64,000 nucleotides of DNA. It comes from Adiantum capillus-veneris. Lineage: Eukaryota > Streptophyta > Polypodiopsida > Polypodiales > Pteridaceae. The position numbers and the translations under genes were made by a program. The notes beneath the pieces were generated by a model. That model saw only the letters and a list, made by a program, of their open reading frames with translations, was not told where the DNA came from and ran no database searches. Position 1 is the first letter of the stretch; each line of letters starts with the position of its first letter. This document shows, in pieces, positions 46,362 to 57,639 of the stretch. The DNA lies in the NCBI GenBank assembly GCA_014529385.2, contig CM043970.1, forward strand, positions 62,917,496 to 62,981,495, read 5' to 3'.

Positions 46362-48290
46362 TTTAGTATTTTTGGTTTGATATAGCTACATGAAAACATG
46401 CATCATTGTGAAAATAATTTCCATTGAAGTTTCACACTTCTATTTTGGTGTGTTTGGAAATTTCCTAGCTCCCACTTATAGATGGCCAATCTAGTAAATC
46501 TCAATAAAGAACTTTAATGTAATCTATTTTTGGAAAATATTTTAATGGTAGCAAGAAGGCTAGGGTCTATGTGACTTCAAATTATCATGCTTATGGTAAA
46601 TCAATATTTTGGTAGTATATGTAAAAGACTACTAGCTATCCAAGCATGAAGAGGTATCCAAAAGACCAAAGGGGACTAGGGAAGAGATTTTATTTTAAAT
46701 TCAAGATCCTTTTTGTTGGATGTGGCTCTCAAATTTTCATTACTTTTTAGAGATATAATTTGGTGTCATTTAGAGAAAAGTTTACTTTATTATAGAATCT
46801 TAAATTTATAAATTAAAGTATGCATGTTAATAATGTACCTCACATTCAAATCCACTATTGAGAACAATTGTCATTCTGTAGATATATTCAATTACAAAAT
46901 CCTAAAACAATATCCTTGGGTCGTCATTTGAACATGTGGAAAACATTAGAAAGGATAGTGGATGTATCATAGAAGAATGATTTAGTTGTGGAAGTTATCT
47001 AGCCATAGCTTACCTTGTAAGGTCACATTTTGTACGAGAACACAGACACTCACACACACACAATGACTCAATAGAGGTGGCAAGGTGACTCTTTAGATGG
47101 GTAGCTAGTGTAGAGTTTAGCTAGGGGAATCCTTAGTATATCTATTTTAGAGGATATAACCTTGCAAGAAATTGACGTGTAGCCAAGCTATACAACTTAG
47201 TGAAGAAAGATAATTTTTATGGTGAGTGGTAAAGTGACGATGAGCATTCGGTTAATAGATCTAGCATCAAAGGGAATATATTTGTTGGGACAATGGAGGA
47301 CTAAATGGGTGAAGTAAAGTATATAACTACCAAAGAGGATTGGTTCTTGGTGGGTGATCAAATGGAAACATCATTAGGAAAAATTTTAACTTATTTTTGG
47401 GCCTTTTAAGAGTGCCACATTATCAAAGTTGTACAAAAGAAAGCAACCCGGTAGACCCCTCTAAAGACCCAAGGTCCGAGAAGTTTGGATGACTTCTATG
47501 AAAGTTATGCCTTTTTTTTTCAATCAGCCAGGTTTTGTTATCGTTACGGTAATCTAAAATCACATTTTTCTAGATCTACATGAAGGCAATGTTCGATACA
47601 TGCATGCTATATATCAATAGATAGCATTTGAAGAGTAGATTCTAAATATCCAACCTCCGAAAATTTTGGATCTTATTTGCAAAAAATTTACCGATCCCCA
47701 CTTTTTGAAAGCTATGCCACATCAACAATTCTTACAAGGCCCATTTTTGAGTCCAAACTTTTCCTAATGAAGAGAAGGATTAAATGAGCTTTTGGGTGTG
47801 TTGAGTTCAAGACTCCATGCCTCAAAGAAGATCATATTATTCAAAAACCTAGGGAACTCAAGGTACTAGGGTTTTATAGACCTATCAAGAGGAGAGGTTA
47901 ATACCCTCCTCTATGTCTCTATAGATCATTCAAGATATTCTATCTACAACATTCTAAAGTCCTCAATCATAGACTTGGATATTAGGAATTGATGTGTGGA
48001 ATTTCATTGATAGCAAAGATTCGGGCAACAAATAGACATTGTGACAATTTTCCTCATGACTAGACCAAGGTGCTACTGTGCCAATAATCGTTGTTGGAGA
48101 CTCTAGAGATTTAAATGCATTACCACTAGCTTCCATCTCGATTGCATTATCCAACCAAGCCTAGATAGTAAGAACAACTAAAGTTAACCTTGATAAAGCA
48201 ATGGAAACAAGTTCCTAGGATTAAGGTACAAGCTTAGAATAGTTATAGATAAAGCACTCTCATGGATCACTTTTGGTGCTATAATTGGAG
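46362..48290. other. No recognised gene
   Basis: A/T-rich DNA with only very short frames. A short CA tract lies near 47,052. It could hold the untranslated leader or flanking DNA of the chromovirus; no second LTR was found. Confidence 0.5.
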
Positions 48291-48656
48291 TTGCATGTGT
48301 TTTGGAAATGTGCCATAATTATCGGCTCTTCTAGACATAATTGTGTGCATGTATGATTTCTAAGATCTTAGATTAAAAATATGGTTAAGGCATGTTATTA
48401 TGTGCTCACATACTTGTCATGAGAGAGGGGTTACAAGATATAGGGAAATATGCAATAGCAAAGAACCTTTGTGTTGCATGTGTTGTAGAAATGTGGCATA
48501 GTTAATGGCTCTTCTAGACATAATTGTCTACATGTATGATTTCTAAGAGCTTAGATTAAAAGTATGGTTAAGGCATGTTGGTATGTGATTACATACTTGT
48601 TACAAGAGAAGGGTTACAATCTATAGGGACATATGCAATAACAAAAAAGAGCAATA
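48291..48656. repeat. Tandem duplication, about 183-bp unit
   Basis: Two copies (48,291 and 48,474) share 'ttgcatgtgtt', 'ggctcttctagacataatt', 'catgtatgatttctaag' and 'ggttaaggcatgtt', with scattered point differences. Confidence 0.92.
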
Positions 48657-48702
48657 GTAGTAGAGTTCTTGGTGCATCCTTGAATGGGAGCGCCATGCAC
48701 TA

Positions 48703-48880
48703 CCAATTATTTTAGTAAAAAACTAATATAAGAATGAGGAGGAGCTAGAGGGTTGCTTTCAAAATATTTAAATCTACTATTTGAAGTTGAATGAAAATGT
48801 CATGCAATTTGCCAATTATTTTAGTAGGAAACTAATATAAGAATGAGGAGCTAGAAGGGTGCTTTCAAAATATTTCAAAG
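48703..48880. repeat. Tandem duplication, about 109-bp unit
   Basis: Two copies (48,703 and 48,812) share 'ccaattattttagta', 'aactaatataagaatgagga' and 'gctttcaaaatattt'. Adjacent to the 183-bp duplication but unrelated in sequence. Confidence 0.9.
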
Positions 48881-49689
48881 TGAGATTCAAGTTTTCCTCA
48901 ATTATAATAATAAGGTTTCCACATTGATAACAGTGGCTTGATCAAAGTGTCTCTAAGGGTAAGAGTTCCATATCCTCCTGTCTCCATTGGTGTGTGTTTA
49001 AATTTGACTTTGTATATTGTTTTCTATAGTGCATGTAGTTAAATTTCTTAGTCTATAGTAAGACGGTCTCATGATTCATGGAAGAGAAGAAATTTTATGA
49101 TAGTGGTCATTGCCATCAACACTTGATCCTTGATTGGAAGCATTAATACAGAAATTGGTCGCAAATAATATGTGTGGTAGCTATCTTCCCCTAATTTAGT
49201 AGTTAGCCATGGGTTCTCATTTAGTGTTTCTATTTATGTGTACTTCCATAGCAAGATACTTGCTATAACTCAAAAAGGATTTCTTCCATTATTCTCCATT
49301 TGGATGGACATGTTGAAGCGACCTCTATAGTTACATTCTCATTACTCATTCCACGCTTGTTGAATTGGCCTTTAGAGATTCCTCCTATAACCTCAGGAAA
49401 TATTATAAGACTCAAGAGTCCCCAAAAATTTATGTATATGGTGATGATGAAGGGGCTTGGACCTGAGTCATCTTCCACATTGTTCCCTTTATGAGGATAC
49501 CAAGCACTAAGAGAAGCCAACATCCTTGGACTCCAAGTAGTATTAGGCAAGCTCTTAATAAAGGTTCTTGTAAGAAGAACTCAACAAGAACCTGGAACAC
49601 GTGAATATCATTTTCTTATAACAAAAAAGGGGTAAGGAGCTCAAAAAAAGACCAGAGAATATTTTTTATTTTGACAAAAAAGGTTTTAG
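48881..49689. other. No recognised gene
   Basis: Complementary 64-residue and 95-residue frames near 49,263-49,550 have no recognised motif. No coding gene supported. Confidence 0.5.
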
Positions 49690-50050
49690 CGGCTTCAAAA
49701 CAAAAGTGAGTCAAGAGCCACGCGCACACAAATGGTCAGTGAGCTCTCGAACTTTTAGTACAAACAAAAAGATTAGGAGTTTGAAAACAATCCCGTACAC
49801 ATAGATGATCAACAAACTCTTGAATTTCGAGATCAAACAAGGAGATTGGGAGCTTGGTAATAGTGATGCGCATGCAAATGATCAGTGAACTCTTGAATGT
49901 TGAGTTCGAGCAAAGGATTAGGAGCTTGATAATCGTCCTTGCACATGTGGATCATCAACTAACTCTAAATTCTTAGTTCAAAGAAAGAGATTAAGAGCTC
50001 GTTGACCGTCCGCGTGCGCGTAGACGGACTGTGAGCTCGTGACCTCAATT
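49690..50050. repeat. Minisatellite, five units of about 73 bp
   Basis: The block 'gatt.ggagcttg' recurs at about 49,771, 49,844, 49,916 and 49,989 with an earlier weaker unit from about 49,690. Each unit also has 'gatcagtgaactctt' or a variant. Units differ at many positions, so the array is old. Confidence 0.85.
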
Positions 50051-50052
50051 TT

Positions 50053-50310
50053 CAAAGTCGTGTGCATAATAAACTTCATAAAGTCCTCATTTTTTTGGCT
50101 TATAATTGTGACAAAACTAGCTTAAAAGGTAAGGTTTTTCATTACAAACCAAATCACAATGAGAACTCGGCGCACGGACGGTCAACATGCTTCTAAATTG
50201 ATTTTCAAAGTGTATGCATGATAATCTTCGTAAAGTATTTAATTTTTTGGCTTATAATTGTGACAAAATATTTTTAAAAATGAGGCTTTTCATTACAAAC
50301 AAAAAACACA
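50053..50310. repeat. Tandem duplication, about 152-bp unit
   Basis: The blocks 'tcaaagt..tgtgcat', 'ttttttggcttataattgtg' and 'ttttcattacaaac' occur twice, starting near 50,053 and 50,204. Confidence 0.85.
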
Positions 50311-51133
50311 AGCGAAGCTCGCTGGTCGTCCGCGCGCACGACGGTCAGCAAGCTTGCAAATTGGCATTTTTCTGGTCAACGAGAGTAGGAGCAGAGCTAA
50401 GAGCGCTAGCAATATCACGTCGCAAGAGTGGGCGAGTTTTTCCCACAGTCATCAACTGTGCTTTAAAATCGATGTGCGAGAGTAGAGAGAGAGACGGGTG
50501 CACATCAGCGTATTGCATAGTGCCACATGCCCTCAAAATGCAAGCATCAGTGACTCGTCTGGAGAGATGCCCTCGCTTATCATCCATTGAGGTCTGGCCG
50601 CAGCTGCACCAAAGTGGAAATGCATACCGATTAATTATGCGTTAATCTTTGCAGGCAAATGCACGGCAGTTGACATACACTTTGAGTGCTCTGTAAGACA
50701 TTTTCTATCCCAGCACTACCTTATTCTGATCTCCATGGCTCTATGCTATAGCTCTCCATCGCCGAGCGCAGCTGCATATATACGAGCGTACTTGGGGGTC
50801 AACATCACAATTGAATAGCCATCTGCTTTGCACAGAGGCTGGCACCGGTGAAGGCCATTGCAGGAGTAGGCGCTGCAACTCGGCCCTTATGCAGTGATGA
50901 GAGCAGGGATATCGAACGGAGGCAGGCATAGCTTTGGAGTCTGAGGGTACCTGGTGGGTTGCCTCTACCCATGCATGTTGGGCCCTGTTACTTCCGTGTG
51001 TTGTAGCACCTTGCATAGGTTGACGATGCTCTATCTCTGCTCAACTTGTTTCTTGCAACGTGCTCCAGTTATTCAACCCCCAAGCTATCACAAATGTGCT
51101 ACAAGGTCGTTGTCTTTCCTCGACCTCGACCAA

Positions 51134-51166
51134 CGCGCGCGCCCGCACGCACGCGCACACACACAC
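51134..51166. repeat. GC/CA-rich microsatellite
   Basis: 'acgcgcgcgcccgcacgcac' runs into a CA repeat; a mixed CG-CA alternating purine-pyrimidine tract. Confidence 0.85.
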
Positions 51167-51273
51167 AGAGCTTGAGGCTGAGTCACTCACAAATCGAGAA
51201 GAAGAAGAGGAGAATTTTAACGTGGTAGGAAACCATCCCGAGAGACAGACGGTACCACAATCCACTGTAAGAG

Positions 51274-51279
51274 CGCGCG

Positions 51280-51364
<85 letters not shown>
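51274..51364. repeat. Compound (CA)n(AG)n microsatellite
   Basis: CG/CA repeat passing to CA and then to a 45-bp AG run. The order differs from the TG-AG type. Confidence 0.95.
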
Positions 51365-51365
<1 letters not shown>

Positions 51366-51506
51366 ACTTACTATGCAGGATGCTGACTGCAGGTGGGTTT
51401 TTTCTTTTTTTTGGTGTTTAATACCAATCTAATACCAGGCCTGCAAGAGCTTGATGAGAATGATGCAGCCTTCTCACTTTCAATTGAATAGGGTGGCTCT
51501 CTCTCC

Positions 51507-51543
51507 CCCCCCCCCCCCCCCCCCCCCCCTCTCTCTCTCTCAC
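51507..51543. repeat. Poly-C followed by (CT)n
   Basis: A C run of more than 20 bp is flanked on both sides by CT repeats. Confidence 0.95.
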
Positions 51544-52038
51544 ACAGTTTCTCTAAGTTTTTCTCTGTGAGCATTATATTGATAGTAAATTAAAAATGGC
51601 TATTATTTTACCAATAAACTTGATGCCGCTTTGAAGGAGCCAATGGGATCATGTCACATGATCTATTATGAGCATCAATCCAAAGTTTACGTACATGTTG
51701 TACCCATTTGAATTTGCAGGGGTTCGTATAGATGAAGCATTCATGAAAGATGCGAAACGCTTCATTGCAAATGAAGTTTGAACGTGCCTTGGCCCATGAG
51801 TTGCTTGCAATACTTCATTTTACCTTTAAGTTTTATTTTTAAGTAATTGTGCTTGAGGGGGATTGTATATTTTTTAGATTGACATAATTAAAAAAATTAA
51901 TTGTGTTCTATGCAAATGCTTAGCTATACTATATATAAAACAAGGAGAAATTTCAGTCCTCATTCCAACCATGCTGCAAAAGGAGCTTCCTCTGAAGGTT
52001 CTCACTGCAACCCCAGTGACATAGTGATTGTTCACACA

Positions 52039-52073
<35 letters not shown>
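52039..52073. repeat. (AG)n microsatellite
   Basis: AG run of about 33 bp after a short CA element. Confidence 0.9.
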
Positions 52074-52074
<1 letters not shown>

Positions 52075-52773
52075 CTGCCGAAGGTTATCCTCGCCCTATC
52101 CCTATGCTTTATAAGCACCTCTTGCACTTTGTAGTTTTGCCCCCCATAGCCGGATCCCTACCTTTGAACTCAACCTCTCAATAGCCTCAAATCCTGTAGC
52201 TCCATGCCATAGCTGCCTCTGCAAGGTCCTTTAACGGATTGCTTTGCCATATCTCAGTCATGTGGATAAGGAGATCACTCAAAGATGAGGCGAAGATAAG
52301 GCTCCTCTCAAGCCATGTGTTGTTCATATGGATGTAAATTTCTTATCCTTCATCTCTATTGTCAAACCAAAAGGTTTCGCTTAAGATGCTCCTTGCTTAC
52401 AACGTTGCAAGATTCAATTCATCTCTCCTCCTTAGCCCTAGCTTGCTTTCATGTCCAGTAAATCTCTCCATACAATACCGTATCGGTGTATTGTGCTTGA
52501 ATGTGCAATGAGAGTCCTTGGAGGTATTATTTGCGTGTTGTCTTTGCAAAAGCTTGCAAAGATTCAATGGTCACATCTTGCAGGCAACTACTTGCATCGC
52601 ATTTAGGGAGATGGGGGCATGAAGAGAAGACTGCATTCAAGACTTCTAAGCTAGAAGGATGTGGTTTCTTGGACTATAGTAGATGAAAATAGAGTCAAAA
52701 GAGAGATAAATGTATGTATCACTATGTATGTATGCTTTTTCACCTTGAACTTTATAAGAAAGGTGAATTGAAA

Positions 52774-52799
52774 GTTACTCTAAGCCTATAGCAAGGCGG

Positions 52800-52856
<57 letters not shown>

Positions 52857-52892
52857 ACCCATGTATATGATGTATACATGCACCCATATCTA

Positions 52893-52927
<35 letters not shown>

Positions 52928-53005
52928 TAGATAAATAGATAGATAGTTCTATTATCGTCCTGGGAGGTCAAATATGACCTATGGGACCAAATGAACATGT
53001 CACGT

Positions 53006-53075
<70 letters not shown>

Positions 53076-53132
53076 ACCCATGTATATGATGTACACATGT
53101 ATACAAGTTACTCTAAGCCTATAGCAAGGCGG

Positions 53133-53215
<83 letters not shown>

Positions 53216-53234
53216 ACCCATGTATATGATGTAG

Positions 53235-53331
<97 letters not shown>

Positions 53332-53357
53332 ACCCATGTATATGATGTATACATGCT
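52774..53357. repeat. Complex higher-order TG/AG repeat with unique spacers
   Basis: Five TG-AG blocks alternate with short spacers. The spacer 'ccacccatgtatatgatgta' follows an AG block four times (about 52,855, 53,074, 53,214 and 53,330). A second spacer, 'gttactctaagcctatagca', precedes a TG block twice, starting at about 52,774 and 53,106. The array therefore grew by duplication of segments of about 110-330 bp, as well as by slippage. Confidence 0.93.
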
Positions 53358-53399
53358 CAGAGGTCGCTTTTGAAGGGCTACCAGGTTACCAAGGGAAGT

Positions 53400-53434
53400 C
53401 TCTCTCTCTCACTCTCTCTCACACACACACACAT
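53400..53434. repeat. Compound (CT)n(CA)n microsatellite
   Basis: Interrupted CT run followed by a CA run. Confidence 0.9.
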
Positions 53435-53944
53435 AGTATATTGAGTCATGGATGGAGGTGCTCCTACCTAAGTCATCAGCTCTTTTCCCTCTTGCTATCA
53501 GCCCAAACATTGAGTGGCTTGAGCAAACCCATGTACACCACAAGCTGTTCATACAGTTGTCATTGGTGACCATGTGGACAAGCCTAAAGTGATAGCAATT
53601 GAAAAGATATAAATGCCAAATAGTTCGGCTCATGCACATCACTTTTGTAAGGCGGAGGCCTTCAAAAGAGCCATTCTCAACTGTGTACCATGATACAAAA
53701 ACAGTACAGCTTCCCCCTCAAGAAAGGGTTGCTTTGAAGAAAAGATGACAAGCCACGGGAGTAGAAACACCATAAAGGATGAAGTTACTGATCAAAGGTT
53801 TCATGACATATAGAAATTGTACAAAAGAAATAATTTGAAGGCTCTAATCTATGCATCCAAACAAATATATGAAGAAATTTACAATGATGTATAACCTGAG
53901 CTACACTACTGTTGATGCTAAGCAATGTACAGAAAAAGCGCATC

Positions 53945-56900
53945 CTAAACATCGTCTTGCTTCTCTGGATCTGATGATTTGGCTTTGGTGCTGTCTCTGG
54001 ATGCAAGACATTCCGGCGTGTATGCCTCAACAATAGACTCTGTTGATGGCACCTCCTTGACCTCCTTGCAGGCAGCCGATAAAGGGGAAACATTGAATGA
54101 AGGATAGAAAAACTTTCGACAGATGAAGGCAAACACCAGTGTCGCTATGATGGGAAATATCAGCAGAGGCGCATACACAAATTTCTTCAAACCAAAGTAG
54201 CCGAAAATAGTCAGTTGTGCCAAGAACAGGGCAGCAAGAATTCGAGAATGTATGTGAGGCCACATCCGCCCACCACTTTCAAACCTGGGAACTACGACAT
54301 TCAATGCCTGAAAGATTGAACAAACAAATAAGTGATTTCTTAAAAAGGATTACAATGACATCAAATGTCTGAGAGACTATGCCACTGAATGCTTTTGAAA
54401 TAAAGGCACACACGTGCCAAGGCAAATCGGCAACTACACACGACATAATTTCAAAAAGTATATCAAAGGTTAATAATTACCTGGTTTCTCATTAATAGCC
54501 AACCAAGACCAAAGTATATGATCGCGAATGGCAAAATTGCAGGAGCCAAAACAGAATAGCACACAGTAATTGTTAGCACAAGCATGTCAGCGGGGACACA
54601 AGTGGCATAGTTGAATGAGCCAGGAGCCCAAGCATCTCTAATTTCCTCATCGGTCTTGCAGAGGTACTTTCTCTTCAGGTGGAAAATAATGAGAGGGACA
54701 ATTCGAGAAAGCTGCAAGCCATAACCAACAAAGAACCTGAAATGTGTATTGCCAGAGTTAGTTTGTGACCTGCACTATAAATGAATCACAAAATAAATCA
54801 GCTCGATGAGACATACTTGAGAGCCACAAAGGAGATAAAAAACGTGGCTTGAAGCGGGAGCGATTTGCTCAGCAGCTCTACAATTGAACTGGGGTCATTG
54901 AGAAAGTCGTTGAGAGAGTTCAAAAGGCTACCAGCAATGGTCACTCCCAGGAAGACATTGAACACATTGAAGTAAAAGTACTTCCCTGCTGCAGCCCTCA
55001 CTACATGGCTCTGCCCTGGAATGCCTTCTGCTTGAGAAAGCTTCAAAAGCAGCATTGGCAAGAGTGCAAGAAAGATGATGAGCGCAAGCTGGGGTAAGAA
55101 AGCCTGCAGAATGGTTTTTATTGCTGGTATTTCAATTATAGGCTTCAAGAAAGTCAGCTTCTTCTCTAAGTTGTCTAATGCTATGATGGCAGATATGAAG
55201 GTTATGGGGATCATGTAGAAGAGCACTGTGAGAAACACAATTCCATACACCACAAACTGCCGCACAAGGCGCTGAACAAAAGGAATTGGGAGATTACCCC
55301 AAACCACTTCCCTTGGCTCCGGAGCTGCCATAGTAGTCCATGCATTCGCATACTCGCTATGCATCACCTGCACATGTAAGCATTGTATTATGTATGGCAC
55401 CCGTACCTTCAAAACAAGAAAGTCTTTCTTACAAGCATGTTCCGTACCTGAGAAGCACTTGTTGCTGAGGCTCGACTACTAAATATCGCAATTGCTGCCC
55501 CTTGCTGAGATTTGGAGTGTGCGAGGCCCTGCTCATCCTTGAGCAAAGGTGCTAACTTCTCCATCTGTTCTCTATAATAGTCAATTGAATCCACCTTGGG
55601 CCCATAAAGGCCGAACTTGCCTGTTTTGTGCATGGGTCTCTTCTTAGAAACCTCAAGCACTGCCTCTGCATGAGCAAGTTTCCGTCTACATGTTTCAAGC
55701 TCTGACCATACCTTGGAAGCCTGCCAAGAAAATAAAAGCATTTGCAACCAACCTTCAATCAACAGGCACAGGAGAGCACACATATGCAATACTGATCTGT
55801 AGGCATTACCTTGGCCATGTTTGTAACAATAATGCAAGTCTCGTATGTGGTGGGATGCAGAGTTTTGAAAAATGTGTCCACCTCCTCAGAAATAGAACCA
55901 GTAGATGGTGGTGGGATGTCGCGGACAAGGACTGCATACTGCTGAGGCTTGGCCTTAGGAGCCGACTGATCTTGGGTCCTTAGATGCACTACATGCTTGT
56001 AAGATTTCCAAAGAACATACATAGTGGCTATTGTCAGCCAGTAGTCCGCGATCGCAAAAGCCCACAGACGAGAGCTCTTATTCTGCATCAAGACAATTAA
56101 GACATAGTCACAATCAGGCTAAAGCTTATACAAAGCTAGGGCACATTATACACACAGGTATCTTCTTTGAAAAATGACCGCAACACCCATCTACTCATTC
56201 ATTAGTACATTCAAATAAGTGCTATCTTATTAGAAGTATCACGCATCTGACTAATGTGCATTTTGCAAATAATGACAACTCTCGATACGTGCGCAGTCAA
56301 GAAAGGCTATCTCAGCGCACGCGCTTGCACCCAGAGGTGGTTATACATGCATAGCTGCTATTGATTATCCCATACATGTATGCACCCAATTTTTCGCCGG
56401 TTGTGCATTATTAGGTAATAAACTAGCTGGCAACAAGCTGCATGGATATCAGTTTTTAACACAGCAATACAGGGAAATGCTCTTGGACAAATGACAAAGA
56501 CACCCATCTACCAACAACCTTCGCAAATTCAAAGGCTATCTCATTGGGCATGACGTGCACAATTGTAGCACACACATTGCTCTCTCACTGCTTTGTCATG
56601 AGTGCCCCGACATGGGTATAAATGCAGAACGCCTGCATCCAAAGGCACATATACACATTGCTCTATCAATTACCTCTACATGTAAGCAAATGCCTACATA
56701 TGCCAGAACTTTCTGAGGGTAGTGCATCATCAGCTAACAACCAGCAAGAAACAAGGAGTATTGATAGTAGCTTTTACTATTGTAATTTGCAAAAAATAAA
56801 GTACACACCGTCACATTGCCCATGGCAACTTTGTCGAAATCAGTGAAATTAAATCCACCCGGATTCAACCTTGCCTGCTCTTCGAAGTTATCATCTGTTC

Positions 56901-57029
56901 CACTCAAAGGAAGGAGGACCGGTACACAAAATAGTGCTGTGTAGAGGCAGACCCAGAACGCTGCAATTACTCAAGAAAATGAAAATCATGTCGTCAAAAA
57001 CAGTCTCAGATACATTTAGGGAAGGACAC

Positions 57030-57119
<90 letters not shown>

Positions 57120-57140
57120 TTGTGTGTGTGTGTGTGTGTG

Positions 57141-57196
<56 letters not shown>

Positions 57197-57639
57197 CAGC
57201 ATCTTCCTTCAAGGACAAGAAAAATAAATTTGCTCCATATTCGCTCGAAAGATGCAGAAATTGGGCAACAAAACGATGAATACAGAAATTAAAATAGAAC
57301 TGCGGCATCTTCACCAATCTGACAGAGGAAAATGGTCAATTTGTGATGAATTAAGAGAAAAGAGGCAAATTGGATGTTACCAGAGCTAAGAAAGATCATG
57401 TAGACAGTGGCATCAAGGCCTGCATGCAGGAGAATCTGCTCTTCGGTGGCCGACCAAGCTTCGCCGATCCATGAGAAGATGCCTCGGTTTGTCGGAGGCG
57501 GTATGTTCTTCAACAACTTGCTGGGGTAGTACACCACTGCATTGCCTGGTTTCCGTGACAGCCATGCGTGCAGCAAATAAAGCACCACAAAGATGATCAG
57601 CGAGGTTAAGAGAGATGTCACAAAACCTGAGGTATCCAT
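53945..57639 (-). CDS. ERD4: ERD4/CSC1-like (OSCA family) calcium-permeable stress-gated cation channel
   Basis: Seven exons on the minus strand join into a 708-residue protein, close to Arabidopsis ERD4 in length. Exons are 57,639-57,381, 56,960-56,809, 56,082-55,810, 55,720-55,448, 55,367-54,817, 54,736-54,481 and 54,307-53,945. All introns have GT-AG ends and the phases fit. Exon 1 begins MDTSGFVTSLLTSLIIFVVL with the first membrane segment. Exons 2-3 add two more (FWVCLYTALFCVPVLL; YWLTIATMYVLW). Exons 3-4 hold the cytosolic domain (QYAVLVRDIPPP; a Lys/Glu-rich coil). Exons 5-7 carry the membrane core, with the APEPREVVWGNLPIP entry. OSCA/CSC1 proteins are osmotically or mechanically gated channels of plasma or inner membranes; ERD4 is dehydration-induced in Arabidopsis. 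No frame damage seen. The gene name is by similarity from memory. Confidence 0.93.
56961..57380 (-). other. Intron 1 of the ERD4-like gene, with large microsatellite
   Basis: Intron 1 is 420 bp, with GT at 57,380 and AG at 56,961-56,962. About 160 bp of it is a compound CT-GT tract (57,031-57,192 on the plus strand; CA-AG in the transcript). Confidence 0.9.
57031..57192. repeat. Compound (CT)n(GT)n microsatellite
   Basis: About 80 bp of pure CT pass directly into about 80 bp of GT with a few CG/TA interruptions. In the sense of the channel transcript this is (CA)n(GA)n. Confidence 0.97.

Larger units (their letters stand above)
50311..52773. other. Non-coding region with microsatellites, no recognised gene
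   Basis: Frames of up to 143 codons (50,214-50,645) lack motifs. The stretch 50,350-51,050 has a higher GC content than its neighbours and could be old single-copy DNA. Microsatellites within it are listed separately. Confidence 0.55.

Noticed and set aside
52786-53569. Overlapping frames of 70-144 codons with Thr-His and Arg-Glu runs
   Set aside because: Microsatellite translations in both strands, no unique protein sequence.
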